A stretch of 12,961 nucleotides of DNA, taken from NCBI GenBank assembly GCA_937958295.1, contig CALFEY010000426.1, positions 1 to 12,961 on the forward strand. The letters are read 5' to 3'. Both the position numbers and the translations under genes were made by a program. The notes below the pieces were generated by a model that had not been told where the DNA came from, ran no database searches, and was given only the letters and a program-made list of their open reading frames with translations. Positions 1-11,092 of this stretch are shown one piece after another. The stretch comes from an uncultured Pseudomonadota bacterium. Its GTDB lineage: Bacteria > Pseudomonadota > Gammaproteobacteria > Burkholderiales > Casimicrobiaceae. Within the stretch, counting starts at the first letter, position 1; each line of letters begins with the position of its first letter.

Positions 1-1
1 G

Positions 2-1495
2 GCCGCGGTCGGATCGCGGCGTACGAAGATTGCCGAGCTCGCGGCATACCTGCGCGCTCTGGTCCCCGCCGACATCGACATCGCGGCGGCGTACCTCGGT
101 GGCGGACTACGCCAGGCACGCACCGGCATCGGCCCGGCCGCGGTGCGCGACGCGCTGTCCGCGGCACCGGCGGCGGCACCATCCCTCACGCTCGCCAACG
201 TGGACGCGACGCTCGCGGCGATCGGCGAGCTTGCCGGCGCAGGGTCTGGCGCAGCGCGCACCGATCGCCTACGCGGGCTCTTCGCGCAGGCCACGGCGTC
301 GGAGGCCGCCTTCCTTGCGCGCCTCATCGTCGGCGAGTTGCGCCAAGGCGCGCTCGAGGGCCTCATGGTGGAAGCGGTCGCGGCTGCGGCCGGCCTGCCG
401 CTCGATCGGGTGCGTCGTGCCGCCATGGTGGCGGGCGGCGTCACGTCCGTCGCGCAGGCGGTCATCGCCCACGGCACGGCCGCGCTCGATCGATATGTGC
501 CGGCGCTCTTCCAGCCGCTTGCGCCCATGCTCGCCCAGCCCGCCGACGACATCGACGACGCGCTCGCGCGAATCGACGACGCCGTCATCGAGTGGAAGCT
601 CGATGGCGCGCGCGTGCAGGTGCACAAGGACGGCGCGCAGGTGCGCCTCTACTCGCGCACGGGCAACGACGTGACCGCGGCGGCGCCGGAGATCGTGGCG
701 GCCGTGCGCGCCTTGCCCGCGCAGGTCCTGATTCTCGACGGCGAGGCGATCGCGCTCAAGCCCGACGGCGCGCCGCACGCCTTCCAGGACACGATGAGTC
801 GCTTCGGCCGCGTGCTCGACATCGAGGCGATGCGCGAGCGGATGCCGCTGTCGGTGTTCTTCTTCGATTGCCTGCGCCACGAGGCGGAGGACCTCCTGAC
901 GCTACCCGCCGCGCGGCGCTACCGGGCGCTGGCGGAGGTGGTGCCGCGTGAGCTCCTGGCCCCGCGCATCCTCACGAGCGAGCTTGCCACGGCGCGCACG
1001 TTCTACGCGGATGCCGTTGCCCGCGGGCACGAGGGGGTGATGGTGAAGTCGCTTGTCGCGCCCTACGATCCCGGCGCGCGCAGCGCGGCGTGGCTCAAGG
1101 TGAAGCGCAGCCACACGCTCGACCTCGTGGTGCTGGCGGCCGAATGGGGACACGGTCGTCGCCGGGGCTGGCTGTCCAACCTGCATCTTGGCGCACGCGA
1201 TCCCGCCACCGGCGAGTTCGTCATGCTCGGCAAGACGTTCAAGGGCATGACCGACGCCGTCCTCGCGTGGCAGACGGAGGCGCTTCTGCAGCGCGAGACC
1301 CGGCGTGACGAGTGGACCGTTCACGTGCGGCCCGAGCTCGTGGTGGAGGTCGTGTTCAACGATCTGCAGGCGAGCACGCGCTATCCCGGCGGTGTGGCCT
1401 TGCGCTTTGCGCGAATCAAGGGCTATCGCCCGGACAAGCGGGCGTCCGAGGCCGATACGATGGATGCCGTGCGGGCGATCTTCGCCGCGCAGTGA
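2..1495 (+). CDS. ligB: ATP-dependent DNA ligase, LigB type (5' end cut by window edge)
   Basis: This enzyme seals nicks in DNA: it adenylates a lysine with ATP, moves AMP to the 5' phosphate and joins the ends. The frame is open from base 2, giving 497 visible residues. A GTG at 143 could be taken as the start, but the residues before it (TKIAELAAYLRAL, then an RTGIG block) match the N-terminal DNA-binding domain of LigB proteins, so the true start lies upstream; probably only 10-20 residues are missing. Visible motifs are the nucleotidyltransferase lysine in EWKLDGAR (Lys codon 596-598), RLYSRTGNDVT, DGEAIA, FFFDCL, EGVMVK and WLKVK, then a C-terminal OB-fold region with MLGKTFKGMTD and RYPGGVALRFARI. 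It closely resembles, from memory, the actinobacterial LigB (about 507 aa). It is not the polymerase-fused LigD of end joining. It is transcribed towards the trehalose operon and stops 13 bases from its last gene. Confidence 0.95.
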   Translation, partial: AAVGSRRTKIAELAAYLRALVPADIDIAAAYLGGGLRQARTGIGPAAVRDALSAAPAAAPSLTLANVDATLAAIGELAGAGSGAARTDRLRGLFAQATASEAAFLARLIVGELRQGALEGLMVEAVAAAAGLPLDRVRRAAMVAGGVTSVAQAVIAHGTAALDRYVPALFQPLAPMLAQPADDIDDALARIDDAVIEWKLDGARVQVHKDGAQVRLYSRTGNDVTAAAPEIVAAVRALPAQVLILDGEAIALKPDGAPHAFQDTMSRFGRVLDIEAMRERMPLSVFFFDCLRHEAEDLLTLPAARRYRALAEVVPRELLAPRILTSELATARTFYADAVARGHEGVMVKSLVAPYDPGARSAAWLKVKRSHTLDLVVLAAEWGHGRRRGWLSNLHLGARDPATGEFVMLGKTFKGMTDAVLAWQTEALLQRETRRDEWTVHVRPELVVEVVFNDLQASTRYPGGVALRFARIKGYRPDKRASEADTMDAVRAIFAAQ

Positions 1496-1508
1496 GCGTT
1501 ACTCGTGG

Positions 1509-2015
1509 CTAGCGCCGGCGCCGCCGGCGCGCCCGCATCCACAGCGGGAAGGCGAACCACATCGTGGTGAAGGACACCGCGGCCACCGCGCTCACCATCC
1601 ACGCCACCGCGGGACGACCGGTGGCGAGCCACGCCACGACGTAGAGGTCGAGCACGAGCGCCGTTGCGAAGACGGCCATGGCCACCGACATGAAGAGCGA
1701 GGCGATGCGCACGAAGCGCTCCGATACGCGGTCCTGTTCAACGATGCGGTCGTAGGCTGGCGGCGTGAGGATGAGGAGGATGGCGAGCACGATGAGGCAT
1801 AGCGCGACGAAGTGCGCGACCTGCAGCGACAGCGGCAACGCCTGGTAGCGCGGCTCGAACACCACCATGAGCTGGAAGCCGAAGAGCACCTGGATGCCCG
1901 GCAGCACCATGCGCATCTGGTCGATGGTGGTGCTGGCCTGGTCCTTGAGTGGCCGCGGATCGGCCACGTGCTCGGCGCCGGGCAGGAAATCGGTCGGATC
2001 GTCGGCAGGTGGCAT
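1509..2015 (-). CDS. DUF6328-type four-helix membrane protein of unknown function
   Basis: A 168-residue protein whose core (KDQASTTIDQMRMVLPGIQ, then LFGFQLMVVFEPRYQALP) matches what I remember of the DUF6328 family, which has no assigned function. It has four likely membrane helices, at about residues 38-55, 66-84, 104-128 and 138-158, with short loops and no signal peptide. The C-terminus ends in a strongly basic tail of seven arginines among the last eight residues, likely cytoplasmic. The frame is open much further upstream, but that extension lies inside treY in another frame and looks like non-coding shadow. The ATG at 2015 is the first start after the treY stop and leaves a hydrophilic 30-residue N-terminus typical of the family. 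I see no clear ribosome binding site. It lies 47 bases after treY on the same strand, so it may be the last gene of the operon, but nothing in its sequence links it to sugar metabolism. Confidence 0.85.
   Translation of the reverse strand: MPPADDPTDFLPGAEHVADPRPLKDQASTTIDQMRMVLPGIQVLFGFQLMVVFEPRYQALPLSLQVAHFVALCLIVLAILLILTPPAYDRIVEQDRVSERFVRIASLFMSVAMAVFATALVLDLYVVAWLATGRPAVAWMVSAVAAVSFTTMWFAFPLWMRARRRRRR
1512..1530. repeat. GC-only inverted repeat at the convergent gene tails; possible weak terminator
   Basis: GCGCCGGC and its exact complement GCCGGCGC are separated by three bases, giving a perfect 8-bp stem. It lies in the last arginine codons of the DUF6328 gene and just beyond the ligase stop. 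There is no T-run on either side, so it is not a classic intrinsic terminator. It may arise simply from CGC/CGG arginine codons. With only 13 bases between the two convergent genes, though, any terminator for either must lie inside a coding end. Confidence 0.35.
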
Positions 2016-2062
2016 GACGGCAAGCGCGGGTGCGGAGGCCGAATGGTAGGGCAAGCCGGGCG

Positions 2063-4948
2063 CTAGCGTGAGTAGACGGCCACTGGGAAGCCCGCCAGCA
2101 CCGATGCCACGCGGACACTGGCTCCGTCCGGATCGGGCGACGGCAGGAGCTCGGGCCCCGCCAGTACCGGCGTCCACGGCGTGGCGCCCGGCGCCAGCAC
2201 GAGCTCGGTATCGCCCCACGCGGCCGTGCCGAGCGGCCAGGCCGCAGCCGCGTCGACGAGGCCTTGCCACAGGCGAGGGACGACGCACAGCACCTCGCGT
2301 TCGCGATGGCGACGCACGAACGCGCACACGGCGTTGCGGTGGGTGCCGCGCACCCGCACCGGCGTGTAGCTGCCGGACTCGAAGAGCACGGCCTCCCGCT
2401 TGCGAAACTCGAGGAGGAGCGTCGTGAGCCACAGCTTGACGCGGCCGTCGCGCCAGGCCTCGAGCAGGGCGGCAGGCAGGGAGGGGTCGGCACGCTGAGC
2501 GGCGACCGCGGCCAGCGCCTCGCGCCGCCAGGCGTAGTCCACGGGCCGCCGATTGTCGGGGTCCACGAGGTTGAGGTCCCATCCTTCGGTGCCCTGGTAG
2601 GTATCAGGTACCCCGGGAACCAGGTATTTGAGCGTCGTCTGGGCGAGGCTGTTCACGCAGCCCGCGCGGGCAATCCGCCGCTGCAGCGGGAGGAAGTCGG
2701 CGATGAAGGGGTTCGCATCGAGGCTGCCCAGGACGCCATCGATGAAGGCTTCGAGCGCGCGCTCGTAGTCGGCATCGACATTCACCCAGCTCGTGCACGT
2801 CTTGCTCTCCCGCGCGGCCTTGCGCATGTAAGCCTGGATGCGCTCGCGGAATGCCGCGAGGTCGAAGGCATCTTCGGTGGGCCAGGCGCCGAGGAGCGTC
2901 TGGTAGAGCAGGTACTCGTCGTTGGCGGAAGGTGCGGTCATGCCGTGGCGGACGGTGCGATGCCGGCGGTTGAACTGGCGCCAGCGGCGCAGCGCGAGGC
3001 GCCAGGCCGCCGGAAGCTCCGACAGCGCGGCCAGGCGCGCGCGCACGTCCTCGCCGCGCTTGCTGTCGTGCGTGGCGGTGGCGAGCATTGTGTGCGGCCA
3101 GTCGCGCGCGCGGTCCGCGTTGGCGCGGTGGAATGCCGCGACGGTGCTGCCGAACTCGCGGGGGTCTCCGCCCACTTCGTTGAGCGCCGCAAGGCAGAGG
3201 TACTGGTACAGGGCCGTGTCCTCGAAGCCCTTGGCCATCGCTGGCGCGGTGAACTGCTGGAAGCGGCGGACGAAGTCGCGGAGCAACTCGGCCGTGTGCG
3301 GATCCTGGACGACGTAGTCGCCGCGCAGGTAGCTCGCGAGCGCATCGAAGACGGTGTCCTCGTCCTGGCGGCTGCTCGCCTTGGCGATGCCGATGGCCCA
3401 GTCGATGTGGCGCCGGTCGTCGGCGCCCGCGCCCAGCGTGCCGGCGTAGCTGCGGTACACGGGGAACGCCGACACCACCGCGATGAGCGCGCGCCGCAAC
3501 GCGTTGGCGGTGAAGTCGCACGTGTGGCGGTCGCGTTTGACGATGCGCGTGAGCAGCATCGTCAAACGGTTGAGGTCGCTGGCGAGCGCGTGCACCACGA
3601 TCACGCTCTTGGCCCGGCGCACGATCTCGTCGAAGGTCCGCCGCTCGCCGGTGAACGCAGCGTACAAGCGACCGAAGCGCGAGCCCGCCGCCGGATCGAT
3701 GAACAGCGCAGTCACCGCATTCATGAAGCGATAGCCGGTATCTCCGTGCACGGGCCAGGCTGCCGGCAGCCGCTCGTGCGGCGCGAGGATCTTCTCAATC
3801 GCCATGTAGATCGAGCGCTGCCGCGCATCGACCGGCGCTTGCGGTCCCATCGACTCCCGCGCCGCGACCTGCAGGCGGGCGAAGTAGGCGCCGGGGTCGG
3901 CGAGGCCATCGGGGTGGTCGATGCGCAGCGCATCGGCGGCGCCGCTGGCCACCAGCGCGAGGATCTTCGCGTGCGTGGCCGCGAACACCGCCTCGTCCTC
4001 CTGGCGGACGGCCGCAAGGTCGTTGATGTCGAAGAACCGCCGGTAGTTGATGTCGTCGGCGGCCACCCGCCAGAAGGCGAGCCGGTACGCCTGGCCACCG
4101 ATGAGAGCGTGCAGGCCGTCGAAGCTGCGGGGATGGCCGACGGTGCCGTTCAGGGCCGCGACATTGGCGGCCATGAGGTCGGCCACGGCGGGCACGTCCC
4201 GGCAGAGCGCCGCGAGGCGCTCCTTGGCGGTGTGACCCAAGCGGGCGGCCCGGCCCGGCTCATCGGTGGCGCGCACCGGCACGGCCGCGAAGTCATCGGC
4301 GATCGCCCGCAGCGCATGGGCGGCCGCCGTGCCTTCGGAGGCCTCGAGGCCGGCGACGTTCGCCAGCAGGAGTCGCGGATACTCCGCCGGGCGAATGGGC
4401 AGGCGGTGCTCGAAGTACCACAGCGAGAGCTCGCCGCGTTCAGGGGCGAAGCGTAGCGCGATCTCGCCGCGCTCGAGCACGGTGCCGTAGTGCTCGCCCA
4501 GGATCGGCACCAGCACCTGGCCGAGCTCGGCATCCGGCGGCGGGGTCCAGTCGATGTCGAAGAAATCCGCGTACTGCGACGCGCTGCCGTGCTCGAGCAC
4601 GTCGAGCCAGCGGCGATTGTCCGCCTTCTGCACGCCCATGTGGTTCGGCACGAGGTCGAGCATGAGGCCCAAGCCGTGCTCGTGGAGGGCGCTGACGAGA
4701 GCATCGAAATCGGCATCGGTGCCGATCTCGGGATTGACCGCGGCGTGGTCGACGACGTCATAGCCGTGCGTGCTGCCCGGGCGTGCGCGGAGGAAGGGCG
4801 AGGCATACAGGTGGCTCACGCCGAGCGCCGCGAGGTAGGGCACGATCGCGCGTGCCTGCGCAAAGGTGAACTCGCGATGGAGCTGCAAGCGATAGGTCGC
4901 ACGCGGAATGCGCACCCCCGGCGTCGCCTTGGCGGCGGTCGGACTCAT
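2063..4948 (-). CDS. treY: Maltooligosyltrehalose synthase TreY (GH13)
   Basis: TreY converts the reducing-end alpha-1,4 link of a maltodextrin into an alpha,alpha-1,1 link, making maltooligosyltrehalose for TreZ; it is cytoplasmic. The protein has 961 residues, at the long end for the family. It opens with the TreY-typical block ATYRLQLHREFTF (17-29), then SPFLRARPGSTHGYDVVDH (50-68) and GH13 region I DLVPNHMG (98-105). The likely catalytic residues are Asp344 in LRIDHPDG, Glu385 in AIEKILAP and Asp628 in TATHDSKRGED. The C-terminal part has VPGVPDTYQGTE, a family mark. The frame extends 33 codons further upstream, but that stretch overlaps malQ and is not family-like. The ATG at 4948 shares an ATGA with the malQ stop, so translation is probably coupled; the nearest purine-rich stretch is too far upstream to act as a ribosome site. 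No frameshift is seen. Confidence 0.97.
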   Translation of the reverse strand: MSPTAAKATPGVRIPRATYRLQLHREFTFAQARAIVPYLAALGVSHLYASPFLRARPGSTHGYDVVDHAAVNPEIGTDADFDALVSALHEHGLGLMLDLVPNHMGVQKADNRRWLDVLEHGSASQYADFFDIDWTPPPDAELGQVLVPILGEHYGTVLERGEIALRFAPERGELSLWYFEHRLPIRPAEYPRLLLANVAGLEASEGTAAAHALRAIADDFAAVPVRATDEPGRAARLGHTAKERLAALCRDVPAVADLMAANVAALNGTVGHPRSFDGLHALIGGQAYRLAFWRVAADDINYRRFFDINDLAAVRQEDEAVFAATHAKILALVASGAADALRIDHPDGLADPGAYFARLQVAARESMGPQAPVDARQRSIYMAIEKILAPHERLPAAWPVHGDTGYRFMNAVTALFIDPAAGSRFGRLYAAFTGERRTFDEIVRRAKSVIVVHALASDLNRLTMLLTRIVKRDRHTCDFTANALRRALIAVVSAFPVYRSYAGTLGAGADDRRHIDWAIGIAKASSRQDEDTVFDALASYLRGDYVVQDPHTAELLRDFVRRFQQFTAPAMAKGFEDTALYQYLCLAALNEVGGDPREFGSTVAAFHRANADRARDWPHTMLATATHDSKRGEDVRARLAALSELPAAWRLALRRWRQFNRRHRTVRHGMTAPSANDEYLLYQTLLGAWPTEDAFDLAAFRERIQAYMRKAARESKTCTSWVNVDADYERALEAFIDGVLGSLDANPFIADFLPLQRRIARAGCVNSLAQTTLKYLVPGVPDTYQGTEGWDLNLVDPDNRRPVDYAWRREALAAVAAQRADPSLPAALLEAWRDGRVKLWLTTLLLEFRKREAVLFESGSYTPVRVRGTHRNAVCAFVRRHREREVLCVVPRLWQGLVDAAAAWPLGTAAWGDTELVLAPGATPWTPVLAGPELLPSPDPDGASVRVASVLAGFPVAVYSR

Positions 4949-7086
4949 TCGGGGGGACGACGCTCCGCGCGGATGGCTGCGCAGGTCGTGGCGAAACGGC
5001 CATCGCCTTCCCAGTCCTCGAGATCGAGCGGCACCTTGCGTCGCCAATTGGGCTGCATGTCCTCGGTGGTCGCGGGCAGGTTGGCCTGCTCCGCCTGCCC
5101 GAACACGTCCTCGAGCTGAAGCGTCATGAGCTGCGACGGCGTGCGCGCGACGTAGGCGTGGATCGCGGCCACGACGTCCGGGACGAGCGAGGGAGCATCG
5201 GCGGCAGGTGCCGGCAGGCCTTCGCGGGCAAGCGCGCGTGGGAGGCGCTCGCGGTCGGCCGCGCGGTCGGCGTATAAGCGATCGCGCAGCTCGGGCGAGG
5301 GAAACAACGCGAGCGCATCGCGCGCCGCGAGGTCGGTACCCTGCCAGTAGCCTTCGAGCGTGGGCAAGTCGTGCGTGCTGATGGTGACGAGCGCCTGGGC
5401 GGGATACGACGCCGGCGGGAGAAATTCGCCGTCGTGGCTACGCTCGAAGTACAGCACGCGGTAGGAGAGGATCCCCGCGGCGGAGGTGACCGCGCGGAAG
5501 TCGTCCGGGACCGTCCCGAGATCCTCGCCCACCACGAGCGAGCCATGGCGCTGGCTCTCGAGGGCCAGCACCGCGACCATCTCGCGCAAGGGATAGCGCA
5601 CGTATGCGCCATCGGCGGCGCTCATGCCTTCCGGGATCCAGTACAGCCGGGCGAGGCCCATGACGTGGTCGATCCGCAAGCCGCCCGCGTGCCGCATGTT
5701 GGCCGCGACCAGCTCGCGAAAGGCGCGGAAGCCGTCGCCCGCCAACCGGTGCGGAATCCACGGCGGCAGCCCCCAGTCCTGGCCCGCCTGGTTGAACTCG
5801 TCGGGTGGAGCGCCCACGTGCACGCCCGGAGCAAAGCGGCGCGGGTCGTGCCACGTTTCCGCGCCGCCGGGATTGGAGCCCACGGCGAGGTCGCGATAGA
5901 GGCCGATCGCCATGCCGGCCTCGCGCGCTGCGGTGGCCGCCTGCGCGAGCTGCAGGTCGGCCTGCCATTGCAGGTAGAGGTGATAGTCGACGTCGGCGGC
6001 AAGCTCGGCGGCCACTGCCGCCACCCTCGCATGCGAGCGGTCGCGATAGTCCGTGCCCCACGCGGGCCAGCCCCACGCTCCATGCTCTTGCGCGAAGCGT
6101 CCCTGCAGCGCATCGAAGCGTGCGGCGTTGCCGAGCTCGTCGCCGCGCTCACGCACGAAGGCATGAAAGGCCTTTCCGCGTGACGTGTCGTGGGCGAGGT
6201 GGTCGCGGCGAAACGCTGCATACAGGAGCGCGAGCGCCTCGGTCTTGGCCGCTGCCACGCCGACGTAATCGACGAACGGCGCAGCACGCAGCGCGGCGAG
6301 CCGCGCGGCGAATGCCGGCGCGGCGACGAGTGCACGGACTTCGGGCACTTCGGCGAACTCGGCGATCGCCTCCACATCGATGTACAGCGTGTTGACCGCG
6401 AGGCGGCTCGACGGGCTGTACGGGCTTGCCACCTGCGGTCGGTCGGCGAAGAGCTCGTGCAGCGGATTGACGCCGACGAAGCTCGCCCCTTCGCGGCCGG
6501 CGACGCGTGCGAGCGTGGCGAGGTCGCTGAAGTCGCCGATGCCCCAGTTGCGGCGCGAGCGCAGGGCATAGAGCTGGATGGCCGGCCCGAAGTGGCGCGT
6601 GCCGTCGGGACCGGGAACGGGTTGGCAGCGACCGGGGCTCGAGATCAGCGTGAGCGCTCGCGACGTGTCCTCGCCGCGGCCGATCGTGAGCGTGTGATAG
6701 CCCGGAGGGAGATCGCGTGCGAGGTCCCGGCACGTCACGCGCAGCGGCGCGCCATCGTCGCCCCCGGCGCAGGTGCACGCGCCCGTGCGGGTGGCGCCGT
6801 CCTCGAGGAGGAGCGTCCAATGCCAGTCGCCGTCGCCGGCTGCGGGGCCGGCAGGCAAGGAGAGCTCCGGATCGGCCTCGCCTGGCAGGTGCACGAGGGT
6901 GGCCGCCACGTCGGGCGCGGCACTCGATGCGGAGCCGTCGAGCGGGACGCCCATGGCGGCGAGCAGGGCCCGCTTGGTCGCCTCGGGCGTGGCGTGGTCG
7001 TGAAACCAGATGTCGCGGTAGGACAGCGCGATGCCATAGCGCTGGCAAAGGACGTCGATGTCCATGGCCGAAAGAGAGTCGCTCAT
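4945..7086 (-). CDS. malQ: 4-alpha-glucanotransferase (amylomaltase) MalQ, GH77
   Basis: MalQ moves maltodextrin segments between chains, turning short maltooligosaccharides into longer ones plus glucose. Here it would recycle the short products of GlgX and TreZ. The protein has 713 residues, close to E. coli MalQ (694). An N-terminal region of about 140 residues, with a beta-rich part ending in LPPGYHTLTI, precedes the GH77 barrel, which begins around FGPAIQLYALRSRRNWGIGDF. The likely nucleophile is Asp473 in LRIDHVMGLARLYWIPEG, the acid/base is Glu521 in GEDLGTVPDDFR, and the third carboxylate is Asp573 in ISTHDLPTLEGYW. The ATG at 7086 overlaps the treZ stop (ATGA) and has a good ribosome site, GAGGAG, four bases upstream. 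A second ATG seven codons later is possible but less well placed. The stop overlaps the treY start. Confidence 0.97.
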   Translation of the reverse strand: MSDSLSAMDIDVLCQRYGIALSYRDIWFHDHATPEATKRALLAAMGVPLDGSASSAAPDVAATLVHLPGEADPELSLPAGPAAGDGDWHWTLLLEDGATRTGACTCAGGDDGAPLRVTCRDLARDLPPGYHTLTIGRGEDTSRALTLISSPGRCQPVPGPDGTRHFGPAIQLYALRSRRNWGIGDFSDLATLARVAGREGASFVGVNPLHELFADRPQVASPYSPSSRLAVNTLYIDVEAIAEFAEVPEVRALVAAPAFAARLAALRAAPFVDYVGVAAAKTEALALLYAAFRRDHLAHDTSRGKAFHAFVRERGDELGNAARFDALQGRFAQEHGAWGWPAWGTDYRDRSHARVAAVAAELAADVDYHLYLQWQADLQLAQAATAAREAGMAIGLYRDLAVGSNPGGAETWHDPRRFAPGVHVGAPPDEFNQAGQDWGLPPWIPHRLAGDGFRAFRELVAANMRHAGGLRIDHVMGLARLYWIPEGMSAADGAYVRYPLREMVAVLALESQRHGSLVVGEDLGTVPDDFRAVTSAAGILSYRVLYFERSHDGEFLPPASYPAQALVTISTHDLPTLEGYWQGTDLAARDALALFPSPELRDRLYADRAADRERLPRALAREGLPAPAADAPSLVPDVVAAIHAYVARTPSQLMTLQLEDVFGQAEQANLPATTEDMQPNWRRKVPLDLEDWEGDGRFATTCAAIRAERRPPE

Positions 7087-8893
7087 GCCGCTCCTCGTGT
7101 GACATGGAAACGCACGCGCCAGGCTGCGGCGTCGTCGGGCGCGTAGTGCCAGAGCACCTCCGCGGGCTCGGGGATGGACGCCAGCGGCACGCCCGCGGCC
7201 TCCGGCAGGCGTAGCTCAAGCACGAGCCTGCGGCCGTCCTCGGCGGGCCACGCGACGACGAGCGCGCCCTCGGCTTCGACGCGGAAGCGCGCGCGGCCCG
7301 GCACGAGGTGCGGGATCAGCGGCACGATGTGGCCCGCGCGGAGCGACAGCAGCTCGCGATAGAGCGCGAGCCACTCCGCGTGCGGCGACGAGTTGCGGCT
7401 CGCCCAGTCGAGCACGCTGTGCTCGCGCGAGCTCGCCGAGCAGGGATCGGGGACTTCCACCGCCGCGGCGGCGCCGATCAGTTCCGCGAACTCGGCGCGG
7501 CGCCCGTCGCGCACGGCCTGCGCAAGGCCCGGCTCGAAGTCGCAGAAGAAGAGGAACGGCGTGGCGGCACCGAACTCCTCACCCATGAAGAGTAGCGGGA
7601 TGGCCGGCGAGAGGAGGAGCACGCCCACGGCCGCGCGTAGCGCGGCAGGCCGGGCGAGCCGCACCAGGCGCTCGCCGAAGGCGCGGTTGCCGACCTGGTC
7701 GTGATTCTGCAGGAAGTTCACGAAGGCGTCGGCCGGCAACGTGTTCGATGGCTCGCCGCGAAGCGCATTGCGCCGGTGCGCGGAGGCCTCGCCCTGGTAG
7801 GCAAAGCCTTCGGCGAGGCAGCGGCCGAGGCGCGCGAGAGGCGTGCTTGCGTAGTCCACGTAATAGTCCTGCTGCTCGCCGGTAAGCAGGTGATGGAGCA
7901 CATGGTGGAAATCATCGTTCCACTGCGCGGTGAACGTGGTGGCGTGCCGCTCGCGATCGCGGGCGAGGCGGCGCGCCTCGTTGCGGTCGTTCTCGAGCAC
8001 GAGGTGAACGCGGCGGTGGCGGCCCGGGCCGTTGGCGACCGCGTGGGCGAGCTCGTTGAGCAGGTGCAGCTCCGAATCGTCGACAATCGCGTGCACGGCG
8101 TCGAGGCGCAGCCCGTCGAAGCGGTACTCCGTGAGCCAGTACAGCGCGTTGTGCACGAAGAAATCGCGCACGGTGCGGCTGTCGTTGCCGTCGAAGTTGA
8201 GGCCCGCGCCCCACGGCGTGACGTGACGGTCGGTGAAGAACGCAGGCGCGAGGCGATGCAGGTAGTTGCCTTCCGGGCCGAAGTGGTTGTACACGACGTC
8301 CAGGAACACCATGAGGCCTTCGGCATGGGCCGCGGCCACGAGGCGCTTGAGGTCGTCGGGCGTGCCATAGGTCGCGTCGGGGGCGAACAGCAGCACGCCG
8401 TCGTAGCCCCAGTTGCGCGCGCCGGGGAAATCGGCCAGCGGCATCAGCTCGATGGCCGTCACGCCGAGCGCGGCGAGGGCGGGCAGGCGCGCTTGGAGGG
8501 CCGCGAACGTGCCCTCGGGCGTGAAGGTGCCCACGTGCAGCTCGTAGATGATCGCCTCGTGCCACGGCCGCCCGGTCCAGGCATCGTCGGGCCAATCGAA
8601 GGCGGCGGGATCGATCACCTGTGCCTCGCCGTGCACGTCGCCGGGCGCGAAGCGCGCCGCCGGATCGGGTACGCACAGCGCGTCATCGATGCGGTAGCGA
8701 TAGCGGGTGCCGGCGCGCGCCTGCGGCACGACGGCCTCGTACCAGCCGTCGCCGCGCGCGGGCAGCGGCAAGGCCGCCTCGGGGCCAGCCCCGTCGAGCA
8801 GCAGCCCGACCTTGGCTGCTCCCGGCGCCCAGAGCGCGAAGCGGACGCCCGCGGGACCGATCTCGGTGCCGAAGGGCATGGGATGCGCGGCGT

Positions 8894-8897
<4 letters not shown>
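7083..8897 (-). CDS. treZ: Maltooligosyltrehalose trehalohydrolase TreZ (GH13)
   Basis: TreZ cuts trehalose from the maltooligosyltrehalose made by TreY; it is cytoplasmic. With the GTG start at 8897 the protein has 604 residues, normal for the family. It has an N-terminal CBM48-like domain (PFGTEIGPAGVRFALWAPGA, about 8-27), then a GH13 barrel starting at IIYELHVGTFTPEG and region I LDVVYNHFGPEGNY (about 198). Likely catalytic residues are Asp266 in LRLDAVHAIVD, Glu302 in LENDRNE and Asp400 in NHDQVGNRAFGERL. MGEEFGAATPFLFFCDF near the end is typical of TreZ. The start is uncertain. GTG at 8897 gives a GTGA overlap with the glgX stop, matching the other junctions. ATG at 8879, six codons later, gives 598 residues and begins at the conserved PFG. 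Neither has a clear ribosome site. The longer open frame upstream overlaps glgX and is not family-like. Confidence 0.95.
7091..7096 (-). promoter_or_regulatory. Ribosome binding site of malQ (GAGGAG)
   Basis: GAGGAG on the minus strand lies four bases before the malQ ATG, inside the last codons of treZ. It is the only strong Shine-Dalgarno sequence I can see at the operon's junctions, and it supports the ATG at 7086 as the start. malQ may therefore also be initiated independently rather than only by coupling. Confidence 0.7.

Positions 8898-11088
<2,191 letters not shown>

Positions 11089-11092
<4 letters not shown>

Noticed and set aside
143..1495. GTG at 143 as the start of the ligase
   Set aside because: The in-frame residues upstream to base 2 match the conserved N-terminal domain of LigB, so the gene begins before the window.
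1508..2068. GCTAGCG at both ends of the DUF6328 gene as an insertion target duplication
   Set aside because: Both copies consist of an Arg codon followed by a TAG stop (CGC TAG) and its neighbouring bases. There are no terminal inverted repeats or transposase, and a 7-base match at two stop codons can occur by chance.
2016..2582. N-terminal extension of the DUF6328 frame into treY
   Set aside because: The extra 189 codons are Arg/Ala-rich shadow of treY in another frame, with no hydrophobic or family-like pattern. Family similarity starts just after the ATG at 2015.
2264..4456. A 730-codon open frame on the plus strand
   Set aside because: It is entirely antisense to treY, whose catalytic motifs are intact. 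Its product is low-complexity (Arg/Val/Gly/Ala/His-rich) with no recognisable domain, as expected for a GC-rich shadow frame.
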